A stretch of DNA of 35,269 nucleotides, from NCBI GenBank assembly GCA_002559145.1, contig NTXX01000081.1, forward strand, positions 26,299-61,567. Direction: 5' to 3'. Of the stretch, positions 25,731 to 32,173 are shown piece by piece (position 1 is the stretch's first letter; each line of letters opens with the position of its first letter). Both the position numbers and the translations under genes were made by a program. The notes under the pieces are model-generated. The model did not search any database, had not been told where the DNA came from, and saw only the letters and a list, made by a program, of their open reading frames with translations. This stretch comes from Bacillus sp. AFS006103. Lineage in GTDB: Bacteria; Bacillota; Bacilli; Bacillales; Cytobacillaceae.

Positions 25731-25882
25731 AAGCGGAAGCGCCCGTTTAGCGGCGTATGGACTGGAGCACTTTGACTGAGATAAAGGAAACACGGAGAGC
25801 GCAAGCGCATTCGTGCTTGACTTATCGTAGGGAAAAGGGCGAAGTCCACTAGCCGCTGGGCGCTGGAGTTAGACAGTTATCT
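25731..25882 (+). repeat. Structured repeat, subfamily A, copy 2 (complete)
   Basis: Complete copy. The left end is GCGGAAGCGCCC; the right end is GGGCGCTGGAGTTAGACAGTTATCT. Three nested long-range stems are visible: 25738-25744 with 25858-25864 (AGCGCCC/GGGCGCT), 25749-25754 with 25852-25857 (AGCGGC/GCCGCT), and 25758-25763 with 25843-25848 (TGGACT/AGTCCA). A central hairpin AAGCGC-ATTC-GTGCTT also forms. As RNA it would fold into one long branched hairpin. It lies between yuzL and that gene's apparent terminator. Confidence 0.88.
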
Positions 25883-25916
25883 AGGTTCAAAACTTTTACT
25901 TACTCGTAAAGAAGAT

Positions 25917-25950
25917 AACAGGCTGAGCACATCGGCCTGTTTCTCTTTTT
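25917..25950 (+). terminator. Terminator downstream of yuzL and the repeat
   Basis: AACAGGC pairs with GCCTGTT, followed by TCTCTTTTT on the plus strand. Its place after the repeat suggests that the repeat is transcribed with yuzL. Confidence 0.8.
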
Positions 25951-26015
25951 GCATAAAAGTTCCTGTTTGAGAGACCATAAAGTCGTAAAGATTACATTGA
26001 ATTAGGAGGGTTATT

Positions 26016-26336
26016 ATGCAGCAACAAAATATGAATATGCCCAATATGAATAACATGCAAAGTCAACAGAATATGAATTTGCAAAATCAGCCAATGAGGA
26101 TGCAAGAACCTCCCGGAGTCGTATCAACAAAGGATGCTCTTTATTTAACCGATATGATGTCATGGAACTTGCTGTCTGCGAAGAAAGCACACTTTTTTGC
26201 CGGGCAATGTCAGGACCCTGAAATTAAAGCCGCAGCGGAAAAAGTTTGCCAAATGCACCAGCAACACTATCAACAGATCCTAGGCCACCTCGGTCAACAT
26301 GCCAACCAGCAGCAACCCTTGAATAATATGCAATAG
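26016..26336 (+). CDS. yusN: CotF-family spore coat protein (YusN-like)
   Basis: Protein of 106 aa with a Gln/Asn/Met-rich N-terminal third (residues 1-30). A helical Coat_F-type region follows (STKDALYLTDMMSWNLLSAKKAHFFAGQCQDPEIK, then KVCQMHQQHYQQILGHL). This ferritin-like two-helix pattern is typical of CotF/YusN outer-coat proteins, so it is probably made late in the mother cell. The ATG follows AGGAGGG. The gene sits at the yusN position of B. subtilis. Its stop codon forms the first bases of a repeat remnant. Confidence 0.87.
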   Translation: MQQQNMNMPNMNNMQSQQNMNLQNQPMRMQEPPGVVSTKDALYLTDMMSWNLLSAKKAHFFAGQCQDPEIKAAAEKVCQMHQQHYQQILGHLGQHANQQQPLNNMQ

Positions 26337-26359
26337 CCGCTGGGAGCTGGAGCTAGACA
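26334..26359 (+). repeat. Remnant of the structured repeat (3' end only)
   Basis: TAGCCGCTGGGAGCTGGAGC followed by TAGACA matches the right end of subfamily A at all but one position (A for C in GGCGCT). The stop codon TAG of the upstream coat gene is its first three bases. The left part is missing. Confidence 0.75.
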
Positions 26360-26381
26360 ATATTAAGGAGGAAAGAACGAC

Positions 26382-26729
26382 ATGAATCAAAATCAAAGTC
26401 AACAGCAAAAGATTAAAAACCCTGAGACCCAAGTGCCAAAAACACCGCAAATGAATGATCGGGATTTTATTAATGATCTACTGGCAACGGAAAAATATTT
26501 AACAACGGCATATACTCAGCCTATGCATGAAGCAAGTCACGAAGGATTGTATCAAGACATTATGAGAATCTTTTCCGAAACACAAAACTGCCAGCGTGAA
26601 CTTTATGATTTGATGTTTAAAAAGGGCTGGTATGCTATCGAAGCCGCGGACCAGCAAAAGCTGCAGCAGTCCTACCAGCAGTTTCAAGGGTATACGAACC
26701 AGCTCCCATCTGGCAGCACCCTTCAATAA
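26382..26729 (+). CDS. CotF-family spore coat protein, second copy
   Basis: Protein of 115 aa with a polar Gln-rich N-terminus and a Coat_F domain (MNDRDFINDLLATEKYLTTAYTQPMHEASHE, then IMRIFSETQNCQRELYDLMFKKGWYAIE). It differs clearly from the preceding coat gene, so it is an old paralogue rather than a recent duplicate. The GWY block is typical of CotF itself. The start has AAGGAGG. It is probably cotranscribed with the gene before it (45-nt gap holding the repeat remnant) and ends at a terminator. Confidence 0.87.
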   Translation: MNQNQSQQQKIKNPETQVPKTPQMNDRDFINDLLATEKYLTTAYTQPMHEASHEGLYQDIMRIFSETQNCQRELYDLMFKKGWYAIEAADQQKLQQSYQQFQGYTNQLPSGSTLQ

Positions 26730-26732
26730 TGG

Positions 26733-26765
26733 CAAAAACCGGAGGCCTAGTGCTTCCGGTTTTTG
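26733..26765. terminator. Bidirectional terminator, coat genes / siderophore operon
   Basis: AAAAACCGGA pairs with TCCGGTTTTT with runs on both sides. It lies between the second coat gene (plus) and yusU (minus). Confidence 0.85.
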
Positions 26766-26772
26766 TATGTAC

Positions 26773-27024
26773 TTATTTTTGAGAAGAGGAGCGATGCTGC
26801 TCGTTCAGCATTTTAATTTCATTAATGATTTGCTTCATTTCTTCCTTTGCATCTGGATAGAGCCCATTCCAATGCTTAGTTAATGCAGGCATGGACTTGG
26901 CAATATGGGTATACAAAGCCCACATCTTTACCTTCTCCTTCGTCTCATCGGTGGCTTCACCAACCAATAGTTCACTATATTTTTCAAGCAAAGCTTCGAA
27001 CTGCTTCGCAAATGTTTTCTCCAT
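26773..27024 (-). CDS. yusU: YusU family protein (DUF2573)
   Basis: Acidic, helical protein of 83 aa (FAKQFEALLEKYSELLVGE, then KVKMWALYTHIAKSMPALTKHWN, then DAKEEMKQIINEIK). It matches the YusU/DUF2573 family and keeps its B. subtilis position beside the yusV ATPase gene. Function unknown. Of two adjacent ATG codons the second (27024) is better spaced from AAGGTG. It overlaps the end of the fhuF-like gene by 41 nt, an unusually long overlap. It is the last gene of the siderophore operon. Confidence 0.82.
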   Translation of the reverse strand: MEKTFAKQFEALLEKYSELLVGEATDETKEKVKMWALYTHIAKSMPALTKHWNGLYPDAKEEMKQIINEIKMLNEQHRSSSQK

Positions 27025-27763
27025 CATGACACCTTCTGTCCTTCATAATTTGGGTACATGGGCAGGTTTTGCAACGCTTTCCTGCCGGCAACTGGTAGGT
27101 AAAACAACAAGTCTTTCTGACTCTTACCTCTGCATCCCATTCTTCCAAATACGTCTTTTCTGCAAAGTACTTTTGCAGAGGATTTAAGTTGTAACGGCCA
27201 AACAACTTCCCTTCCGCTTCAGAAATTAAGTAGTGGTAATCCTCTGCAGCCTGATGATAACCTTTTAGCTCGGTTTCATAGAGCCAAAATAGGTAGACAG
27301 CAATATTTTCCCACAGGATTAACTTCGAAATACCGACGGTTTTTTCCAGTTGGGAGATTAGTGGATAAAGGTTATTTGCAAACAGATCTTTTAAAATGCC
27401 CGCACGCCATTGGGAGCGGTCGTTTCCATCCCAGTCCTGAACTGTGGCATCCTTTAATGAAATCCCGGGCAGCCAATCTTTCCCCTGTTTAGGTAATTCC
27501 ATTTTTACATTTTCCAACGACAAATTTAGCCTTTTATTAAAGGCCGTCATCGTAAAAAGGGACATCACGGCTAAAAACGCATAGCGTTTAATAAAAATTG
27601 AAGCGGCTACCTTTTCAGAAGGGGCCCCAATCGTAACAGATAATTTTTTCAAAAAGTCTTTGAGGAATGATTCATCTAAGAGATTAGCCACATTGAATGA
27701 ATGCTCTAAGCTTGGATTAAATCGATATTTCTTCAATTGAAATTCTGCTAAAAATTTATCCAT
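26984..27763 (-). CDS. fhuF: FhuF-like siderophore-iron reductase
   Basis: Protein of 259 aa resembling FhuF, a cytoplasmic [2Fe-2S] protein that reduces imported ferric siderophores. The signature CC-x10-C-x2-C is present (Cys219, Cys220, Cys231, Cys234). Upstream is an IucA/FhuF-type region (AASIFIKRYAFLAVMSLFTM, LILWENIAVYLFWLYE). The C-terminal 20 or so residues hold two further Cys (245 and 252), while Cys236 directly follows the motif; this tail is encoded in the overlap with yusU or just before it, so it may be a late-stop extension. The start overlaps the ATPase gene by 8 nt (ATGGATAA). Confidence 0.87.
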   Translation of the reverse strand: MDKFLAEFQLKKYRFNPSLEHSFNVANLLDESFLKDFLKKLSVTIGAPSEKVAASIFIKRYAFLAVMSLFTMTAFNKRLNLSLENVKMELPKQGKDWLPGISLKDATVQDWDGNDRSQWRAGILKDLFANNLYPLISQLEKTVGISKLILWENIAVYLFWLYETELKGYHQAAEDYHYLISEAEGKLFGRYNLNPLQKYFAEKTYLEEWDAEVRVRKTCCFTYQLPAGKRCKTCPCTQIMKDRRCHDGENICEAVRSFA

Positions 27764-28577
27764 TCATCGCAACCGCCTTGTTAAGGATACATCTGCCCTT
27801 TCCATAAGGAATGCAGAGTGGTGTCCCAAATAGTGGGTCTACTGTTACTTCACAATCCATGCCAAACACGTTTTTAACAAGGCTGCGGTTGATGACGTAC
27901 TCTGGTTTCCCTTGGTCATATACCTTCTGATTTTTGATGGCCACCACATTATGAGCATAACGGCAAGCTAAATTAAGATCATGAAGCACCATGACAACGG
28001 TTCGCCTTTTCATTTCATTTAATTCAAACAGCAAATCAAGGATTTCGATTTGATGGGTCATGTCCAGGTAAGTGGTTGGTTCATCAAGGAGGATAATATC
28101 CGTATCTTGAGCCAGTGTCATCGCAATCCAGGCTCGCTGCCTCTGACCGCCTGATAGCGAATCAACCGTTCTTTCTTTCAGGTCCTCTAATCGTGTCGCT
28201 TTAAGGGCGTCATTGACCTTTTTCTCATCTTCCTCAGACCATTGCTTTAACCAGGTTTGATGCGGATAGCGGCCTTGTTTAACGAGCTGAAGGACCGTTA
28301 ACCCTTCCGGCGCTGAAGGCGACTGTGGTAAAATCGCCATTTTTTTGGCAATTTCCTTCGTGGACTGCTTGGCAATGGCCTTCCCTTCAAGCAAAACAGC
28401 ACCAGACTTTGGCTTCAACAGACGAGCGATTGAACGAAGCAGCGTGGATTTTCCACAGCCATTTCCACCAATAAACACGGTGACTTCACCTTTGGGAATC
28501 TTCAAATCTAATTCATTAATTATGAGAGTTTCTCCATAGGAAAGTGATAAATTCCTCGTTTCAATCGCATTCATCAT
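27756..28577 (-). CDS. yusV: Iron-siderophore ABC transporter ATPase (YusV-like)
   Basis: FecE/FhuC-type ATPase of 273 aa. Walker A is GGNGCGKST, the signature is LSGGQRQRAWIAMTLAQ, Walker B is IILLDEPTTYLD and the switch His is in VMVLHDLNLACRYA. It powers the permease pair encoded just upstream. Its linkage with yusU and overall sequence suggest YusV, the ATPase that B. subtilis uses for several catecholate or hydroxamate importers. The start has AGGAGC upstream. It is 15 nt after the second permease gene. Confidence 0.9.
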   Translation of the reverse strand: MMNAIETRNLSLSYGETLIINELDLKIPKGEVTVFIGGNGCGKSTLLRSIARLLKPKSGAVLLEGKAIAKQSTKEIAKKMAILPQSPSAPEGLTVLQLVKQGRYPHQTWLKQWSEEDEKKVNDALKATRLEDLKERTVDSLSGGQRQRAWIAMTLAQDTDIILLDEPTTYLDMTHQIEILDLLFELNEMKRRTVVMVLHDLNLACRYAHNVVAIKNQKVYDQGKPEYVINRSLVKNVFGMDCEVTVDPLFGTPLCIPYGKGRCILNKAVAMNG

Positions 28578-28592
28578 CTATGCCAGCTCCTT

Positions 28593-29648
28593 TTATGAAT
28601 TTCTGGTTTTAAAAAGTAAGTAAATAAAGTACGGTGCCCCAATCCCAGCAGTGAACACACCAGCTGGAACCTCTAATGGTGAAAACAGGGTTCTACCAAT
28701 TAAGTCGGCAATCATGACAAGAATGCCACCGATTAAGGCGCTCGTCGGAAGTAGTGCTCCGAACGAGGAACCAACCAAACGTCTCGCCATATGCGGTGCC
28801 ATTAAGCCGACAAAGCCGATCCCACCCGCAAAGGCAACGGAACCACCAATCAAGGCAGTGCTAATCATTAATAAGAGAAAACGCTGTTTTTGGACCTTAC
28901 CGCCTAATCCCGTCGCCACCTCATCACCAAGCTCTTGAATATTAATCGTACGCGCCATTGCCAACGCAATAATCACGAAGATAACCGTCCACGGGACAAG
29001 AATGGCTACATTTTTCCAATTGGATCCGTAAACAGTTCCTGTAATCCAGATATTTGCTTGGCTCGCCTGATATATCGGGCCCATAACCATCGTTAATGTA
29101 GTGATTGCTTGCATTAAAGTGGAAATCCCGATCCCAATCAGCACCAGCCTGATTGGTGACACTCCATTTTTCCAAGCAAGGAAATAAACTATAAATCCGA
29201 CCACTGTTGCACCTATAAAAGCTGCTAATGGCAGCCATGTAATACTAACCGTTAAGGAATGATTATTATCACTAAATATCGCTAAGAAACTAACAACGGC
29301 AGCTGCTGCTCCCCCGGTAATCCCTAATACATCCGGGGAAGCAAGTGGATTGCGAATCATACCTTGTAAAATACCACCGGCAATCGCTAAAGAGATACCC
29401 ACCATTAAAGCAACAATAATTCTTGGGAGGCGAAAGGATGTAATAATCAGCTTTTCCATCTCAGGACCGCCGCCAAATAATACTTTTACTACAGTGAGCG
29501 GGTTAATTTTCATTTCACCGCTTCCCGTGCTTACGACAAAAACAAGGAAAGTAACTACAAGAAGGACGGTGAGGGTTAAAGTAGCTTTTCGATCCAATAA
29601 AAAGGATAATCGGCCATTAAATAGACGGAAATTTTTATATTTACTCAT
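28593..29648 (-). CDS. FecCD-family siderophore permease (second subunit)
   Basis: Integral membrane permease of 351 aa with about ten hydrophobic segments. FecCD family blocks are SFRLPRIIVALMVGISLAIAGG, IRNPLASPDVLGITGGAAAA, GGIGFVGLMAPHMARRLVG (ATPase-contact loop) and a GAPYFIYLLF end. It should form a heterodimer with the preceding permease. Its ATG overlaps that gene's stop by 4 nt (ATGA). No good ribosome binding site precedes it, so translation probably depends on coupling. Confidence 0.92.
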   Translation of the reverse strand: MSKYKNFRLFNGRLSFLLDRKATLTLTVLLVVTFLVFVVSTGSGEMKINPLTVVKVLFGGGPEMEKLIITSFRLPRIIVALMVGISLAIAGGILQGMIRNPLASPDVLGITGGAAAAVVSFLAIFSDNNHSLTVSITWLPLAAFIGATVVGFIVYFLAWKNGVSPIRLVLIGIGISTLMQAITTLTMVMGPIYQASQANIWITGTVYGSNWKNVAILVPWTVIFVIIALAMARTINIQELGDEVATGLGGKVQKQRFLLLMISTALIGGSVAFAGGIGFVGLMAPHMARRLVGSSFGALLPTSALIGGILVMIADLIGRTLFSPLEVPAGVFTAGIGAPYFIYLLFKTRNS

Positions 29649-30649
29649 CGTCCATTGAACCCCCTTCTTGCGATGTAAATAAAGAATGGAGTTCCAATGA
29701 TAGCTGTCATCACACCAACCGGCACCTCAGATGGCATAAACATGTATCGTGCAGCGATATCTGCAGCGATTAATAGGATTGCCCCAAACACACCTGAAAA
29801 TGGAATGACCCAACGATGATCAATGCCGACAATCGATATCGATAAATGAGGGACAACAATGCCGACAAAGCCAATTGGACCAGCGACTGCGACGGAACCA
29901 CCCGCTAATAAAATCACTATGATACCAATCGCGATTTTGATCAGTCCGGTGTTTAAACCAAGCCCTTTGGCAACATCTTCCCCCATGGACAGAATATTCA
30001 TTTTGCCGGCAATTAACACGGCACCAATCCAGCCTATCCCAATATAAGGTAAAACTGACACAAGCGTCTCTAATTTTCTGCCTTGAACAGAGCCTGCTAG
30101 CCAAAACAACACCTGATCAAGCATGACCTCATCCAAAACAAGCAAACCTTGAGTAAAGGAAGAAAACATCGCTGACATCGCTGCCCCTGCTAAGGTTAGT
30201 TTCATGGGCGTTAGACCTTCTCGGCCAAATGAGCCAATGACGTAAACACTTATCGCTGCAACTGCCGCTCCTATAAAAGCAAGCACGCTAAATGCTTGTA
30301 AACTATTTACAGAAAACACAGTCATTGCGACGACAACGGCAAACCCGCCACCGGCATTTATCCCAAAGATTCCTGGTGATGCGAGCGGATTTTTCGTTAA
30401 GGTTTGCATGAGGACACCGGCAATGGCGAGACTAGCGCCAACGGCTGAAGCGATTAACGCTCTCGGCAGTCTTACGGTTTGAATAATGATATGTTCATTG
30501 GATCCGTTATAATTTGTAAAGGCTTCAACAGCTGTCTGCCAGCTGGTATCGGTGTAACCATAAATAACACTGGCACACATGGATAATACCATCACTATTA
30601 TGGCAATTATGAATCCCATCCATTTTAATGAAGTACTTTTTAAGAGCAT
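29645..30649 (-). CDS. FecCD-family siderophore permease (first subunit)
   Basis: Integral membrane permease of 334 aa with about nine or ten hydrophobic segments. Family blocks are VRLPRALIASAVGASLAIAG, LTKNPLASPGIFGINAGGG, GPIGFVGIVVPHLSISIVG and GTPFFIYIARRG. It is the first gene of the permease-permease-ATPase-fhuF-yusU operon, divergent from the binding-protein gene. The shared upstream region has three Fur boxes. The ATG is about 10 nt after AAAGG. Confidence 0.92.
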   Translation of the reverse strand: MLLKSTSLKWMGFIIAIIVMVLSMCASVIYGYTDTSWQTAVEAFTNYNGSNEHIIIQTVRLPRALIASAVGASLAIAGVLMQTLTKNPLASPGIFGINAGGGFAVVVAMTVFSVNSLQAFSVLAFIGAAVAAISVYVIGSFGREGLTPMKLTLAGAAMSAMFSSFTQGLLVLDEVMLDQVLFWLAGSVQGRKLETLVSVLPYIGIGWIGAVLIAGKMNILSMGEDVAKGLGLNTGLIKIAIGIIVILLAGGSVAVAGPIGFVGIVVPHLSISIVGIDHRWVIPFSGVFGAILLIAADIAARYMFMPSEVPVGVMTAIIGTPFFIYIARRGFNGR

Positions 30650-30693
30650 ATTATGGTAACCTTTCTACCCTTTTAATAGTTTTAATTAATTTA

Positions 30694-30723
30694 AGTCTAT
30701 CTCCAATTGATAATTATTGTCAA
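30694..30723 (-). promoter_or_regulatory. Candidate promoter of the siderophore permease operon
   Basis: TTGACA (30718-30723, minus strand) is perfect; TAGACT (30694-30699) follows after 18 bp. The -35 overlaps Fur box 1, so Fur binding would block RNA polymerase. Confidence 0.6.
30708..30722. promoter_or_regulatory. Fur box 1
   Basis: TGATAATTATTGTCA matches the 7-1-7 Bacillus Fur consensus TGATAATNATTATCA with one mismatch. It covers the -35 of the permease promoter. Confidence 0.85.
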
Positions 30724-30729
30724 TGACTT

Positions 30730-30744
30730 TGAAAATCATTTTCA
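30730..30744. promoter_or_regulatory. Fur box 2
   Basis: TGAAAATCATTTTCA is a perfect 7-1-7 palindrome with two mismatches to the Fur consensus. It lies between the two divergent promoters, 7 bp from box 1. Confidence 0.75.
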
Positions 30745-30753
30745 ATTAAAGCG

Positions 30754-30783
30754 TTGACATAAAGGTACTTGTCATTTTATGAT
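30754..30783 (+). promoter_or_regulatory. Candidate promoter of the binding-protein gene
   Basis: A perfect TTGACA (30754-30759) is followed after 18 bp by TATGAT (30778-30783). Transcription would start near 30790, right at Fur box 3. Confidence 0.7.
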
Positions 30784-30794
30784 TAGGTTGTCAT

Positions 30795-30809
30795 TGAAAA
30801 TGATTATCA
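30795..30809. promoter_or_regulatory. Fur box 3
   Basis: TGAAAATGATTATCA matches the Fur consensus with one mismatch and lies just downstream of the expected start site of the plus-strand gene. Confidence 0.87.
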
Positions 30810-30840
30810 TTAACAATTAGCTAAGGGGGCTACATAACCA

Positions 30841-31824
30841 ATGAAGGCAATCAAGACCATACTTACTCTTTTTTCTGTTATGACAATTTTCTTATTAGCT
30901 GCGTGCGGAGGCAATGAAGAAAAAGCTGGTGAGGGAACCAAAACTACCGGTGAAAAATCGTATACAGTAGAACATGCAATGGGATCGACTACTATTAAAG
31001 GTACTCCCAAAAAAGTCGTTATTCTTACTAATGAAGGAACGGAAGCACTGCTAGCTTTAGGTGTGAAACCAGTCGGTGCTGTCCAATCTTGGCTTGGAGA
31101 TCCTTGGTATGAACATATTAAATCAGAAATGGAAGGCGTAGAGGTGGTTGGGGTTGAAAGTGAAGTAAATGTGGAGAAAATTGCCTCATTGAAACCGGAT
31201 TTAATTATCGGTAACAAACTGCGCCAAGAAAAGGTGTATGACCAACTAAGTGCGATTGCTCCGACTGTCTTTTCTGAGACACTTAGAGGTGATTGGAAGG
31301 ATAACTTTAAATTGTATGCTAAAGCGTTGAACCTTGAAGCAAAAGGAACGGAAGTGTTAAGTGCTTACGATAAACATGTAGAGGATTTAAAAACAGAACT
31401 TGGAGATAAAGTAAATCAAGAGGTTTCTGTCGTACGCTTCATGGCAGGTAAATCTCGTATTTATTATACGGATTCTTTTTCAGGAGTACTTTTCGATCAA
31501 TTAGGCTTTAAACGTGCGTCCCAGCAGGAAGCACTATTCACCCCAGATAACAAGCTTGGTTTACTTGCTGTAGAGGTTGGTAAGGAAGTTATTCCTCAAA
31601 TGGATGGAGATCTTCTATTCTACTTTACCTATGCACCACCAGGTGATCAAGCAGCCTTAGATACTGCAAAAGAATGGACAAACGATCCACTTTGGAAAAA
31701 CTTAAATGCCGTTAAGAGCGGCCATGTGTATGAAGTTAGTGATGCAACTTGGAACACTTCTGGCGGCGTTCTGTCCGCTAATATTATGCTCGATGACCTT
31801 AAGAACCTCTTACTTAAGAAATAA
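30841..31824 (+). CDS. Iron-siderophore substrate-binding lipoprotein
   Basis: Extracytoplasmic binding protein of 327 aa, class III (FecB/TroA fold). Lipoprotein signal peptide with lipobox LAAC, lipidated Cys22. The domain starts near residue 40 (YTVEHAMGSTTIKGTPKKVVIL, EALLALGVKPVGAV) and has the usual VNVEKIASLKPDLIIG. It delivers a ferric siderophore to the divergent permease and ATPase. Which siderophore is bound cannot be told from sequence; the family includes YfiY-like hydroxamate and citrate binders. AAGGGGG lies 11-12 nt before the ATG, a rather long spacing. Fur-controlled. Confidence 0.92.
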   Translation: MKAIKTILTLFSVMTIFLLAACGGNEEKAGEGTKTTGEKSYTVEHAMGSTTIKGTPKKVVILTNEGTEALLALGVKPVGAVQSWLGDPWYEHIKSEMEGVEVVGVESEVNVEKIASLKPDLIIGNKLRQEKVYDQLSAIAPTVFSETLRGDWKDNFKLYAKALNLEAKGTEVLSAYDKHVEDLKTELGDKVNQEVSVVRFMAGKSRIYYTDSFSGVLFDQLGFKRASQQEALFTPDNKLGLLAVEVGKEVIPQMDGDLLFYFTYAPPGDQAALDTAKEWTNDPLWKNLNAVKSGHVYEVSDATWNTSGGVLSANIMLDDLKNLLLKK

Positions 31825-31865
31825 GTAAATTTTTATAAAAAACCTTCCCAGTTTTTTTATAGTAG

Positions 31866-31898
31866 AAAGAGCGAGGCTTGCCATGGCCTCGCTCTTTT
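31866..31898 (+). terminator. Terminator of the binding-protein gene
   Basis: AAAGAGCGAGGC (31866-31877) pairs perfectly with GCCTCGCTCTTT (31886-31897), loop of 8 nt, followed by T. A weaker T-rich stretch lies at 31852-31858. Confidence 0.85.
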
Positions 31899-31917
31899 CA
31901 TTATAGCCAGAAGGAGA

Positions 31918-32117
31918 TTCCGCCGATTTTCTGGCTTATTCGCCAAACTTGATTGGGCACCTCCTATAATGAGGTTTAGCTCTCCGAATATGGTTGGATT
32001 CCGCCGATTTCTTGATTTATTCCGCCAAACTAATCCGGGATTCCGCCGACTTCGAAGTTTATTCCGCCAAACCAACCCCGGTTTCCGCCACTTCCTAAAT
32101 TATTCCGCCAAACAGCT
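31918..32117. repeat. 21-bp-period tandem array 2 with alternating units
   Basis: ATTCCGCC recurs with a 21-bp period. Two unit types alternate: type a continues GATTTCTTGATTT (starts 31918, 31998, 32040, 32082), and type b continues AAACTAATCCGGG (starts 31939, 32019, 32061, 32102). The result is a 42-bp higher-order repeat. A diverged stretch (31960-31997) interrupts it. It sits between two terminators, downstream of both neighbouring genes. An open frame on the minus strand (31857-32075) only reflects the 7-codon period. Confidence 0.85.
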
Positions 32118-32128
32118 TTTTCAGCAAC

Positions 32129-32159
32129 AAAAAAAGAGCGTACTCGCGTCGCTCTTTTT
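32129..32159. terminator. Terminator of rodA (bidirectional)
   Basis: AAAAAGAGCG (32131-32140) pairs perfectly with CGCTCTTTTT (32150-32159). It follows the rodA stop on the minus strand and could also act on the plus strand. Confidence 0.88.
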
Positions 32160-32173
32160 ACCTACCTACTATA

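Noticed and set aside
25575..25793. 72-codon minus-strand frame antisense to yuzL
   Set aside because: The plus-strand yuzL has a good start, binding site and family match; the antisense frame runs into the repeat and shows no family features.
31857..32075. 72-codon minus-strand open frame with RRNP repeats
   Set aside because: It is produced by the 21-bp tandem array (seven codons per unit), starts without a ribosome binding site and overlaps a terminator.
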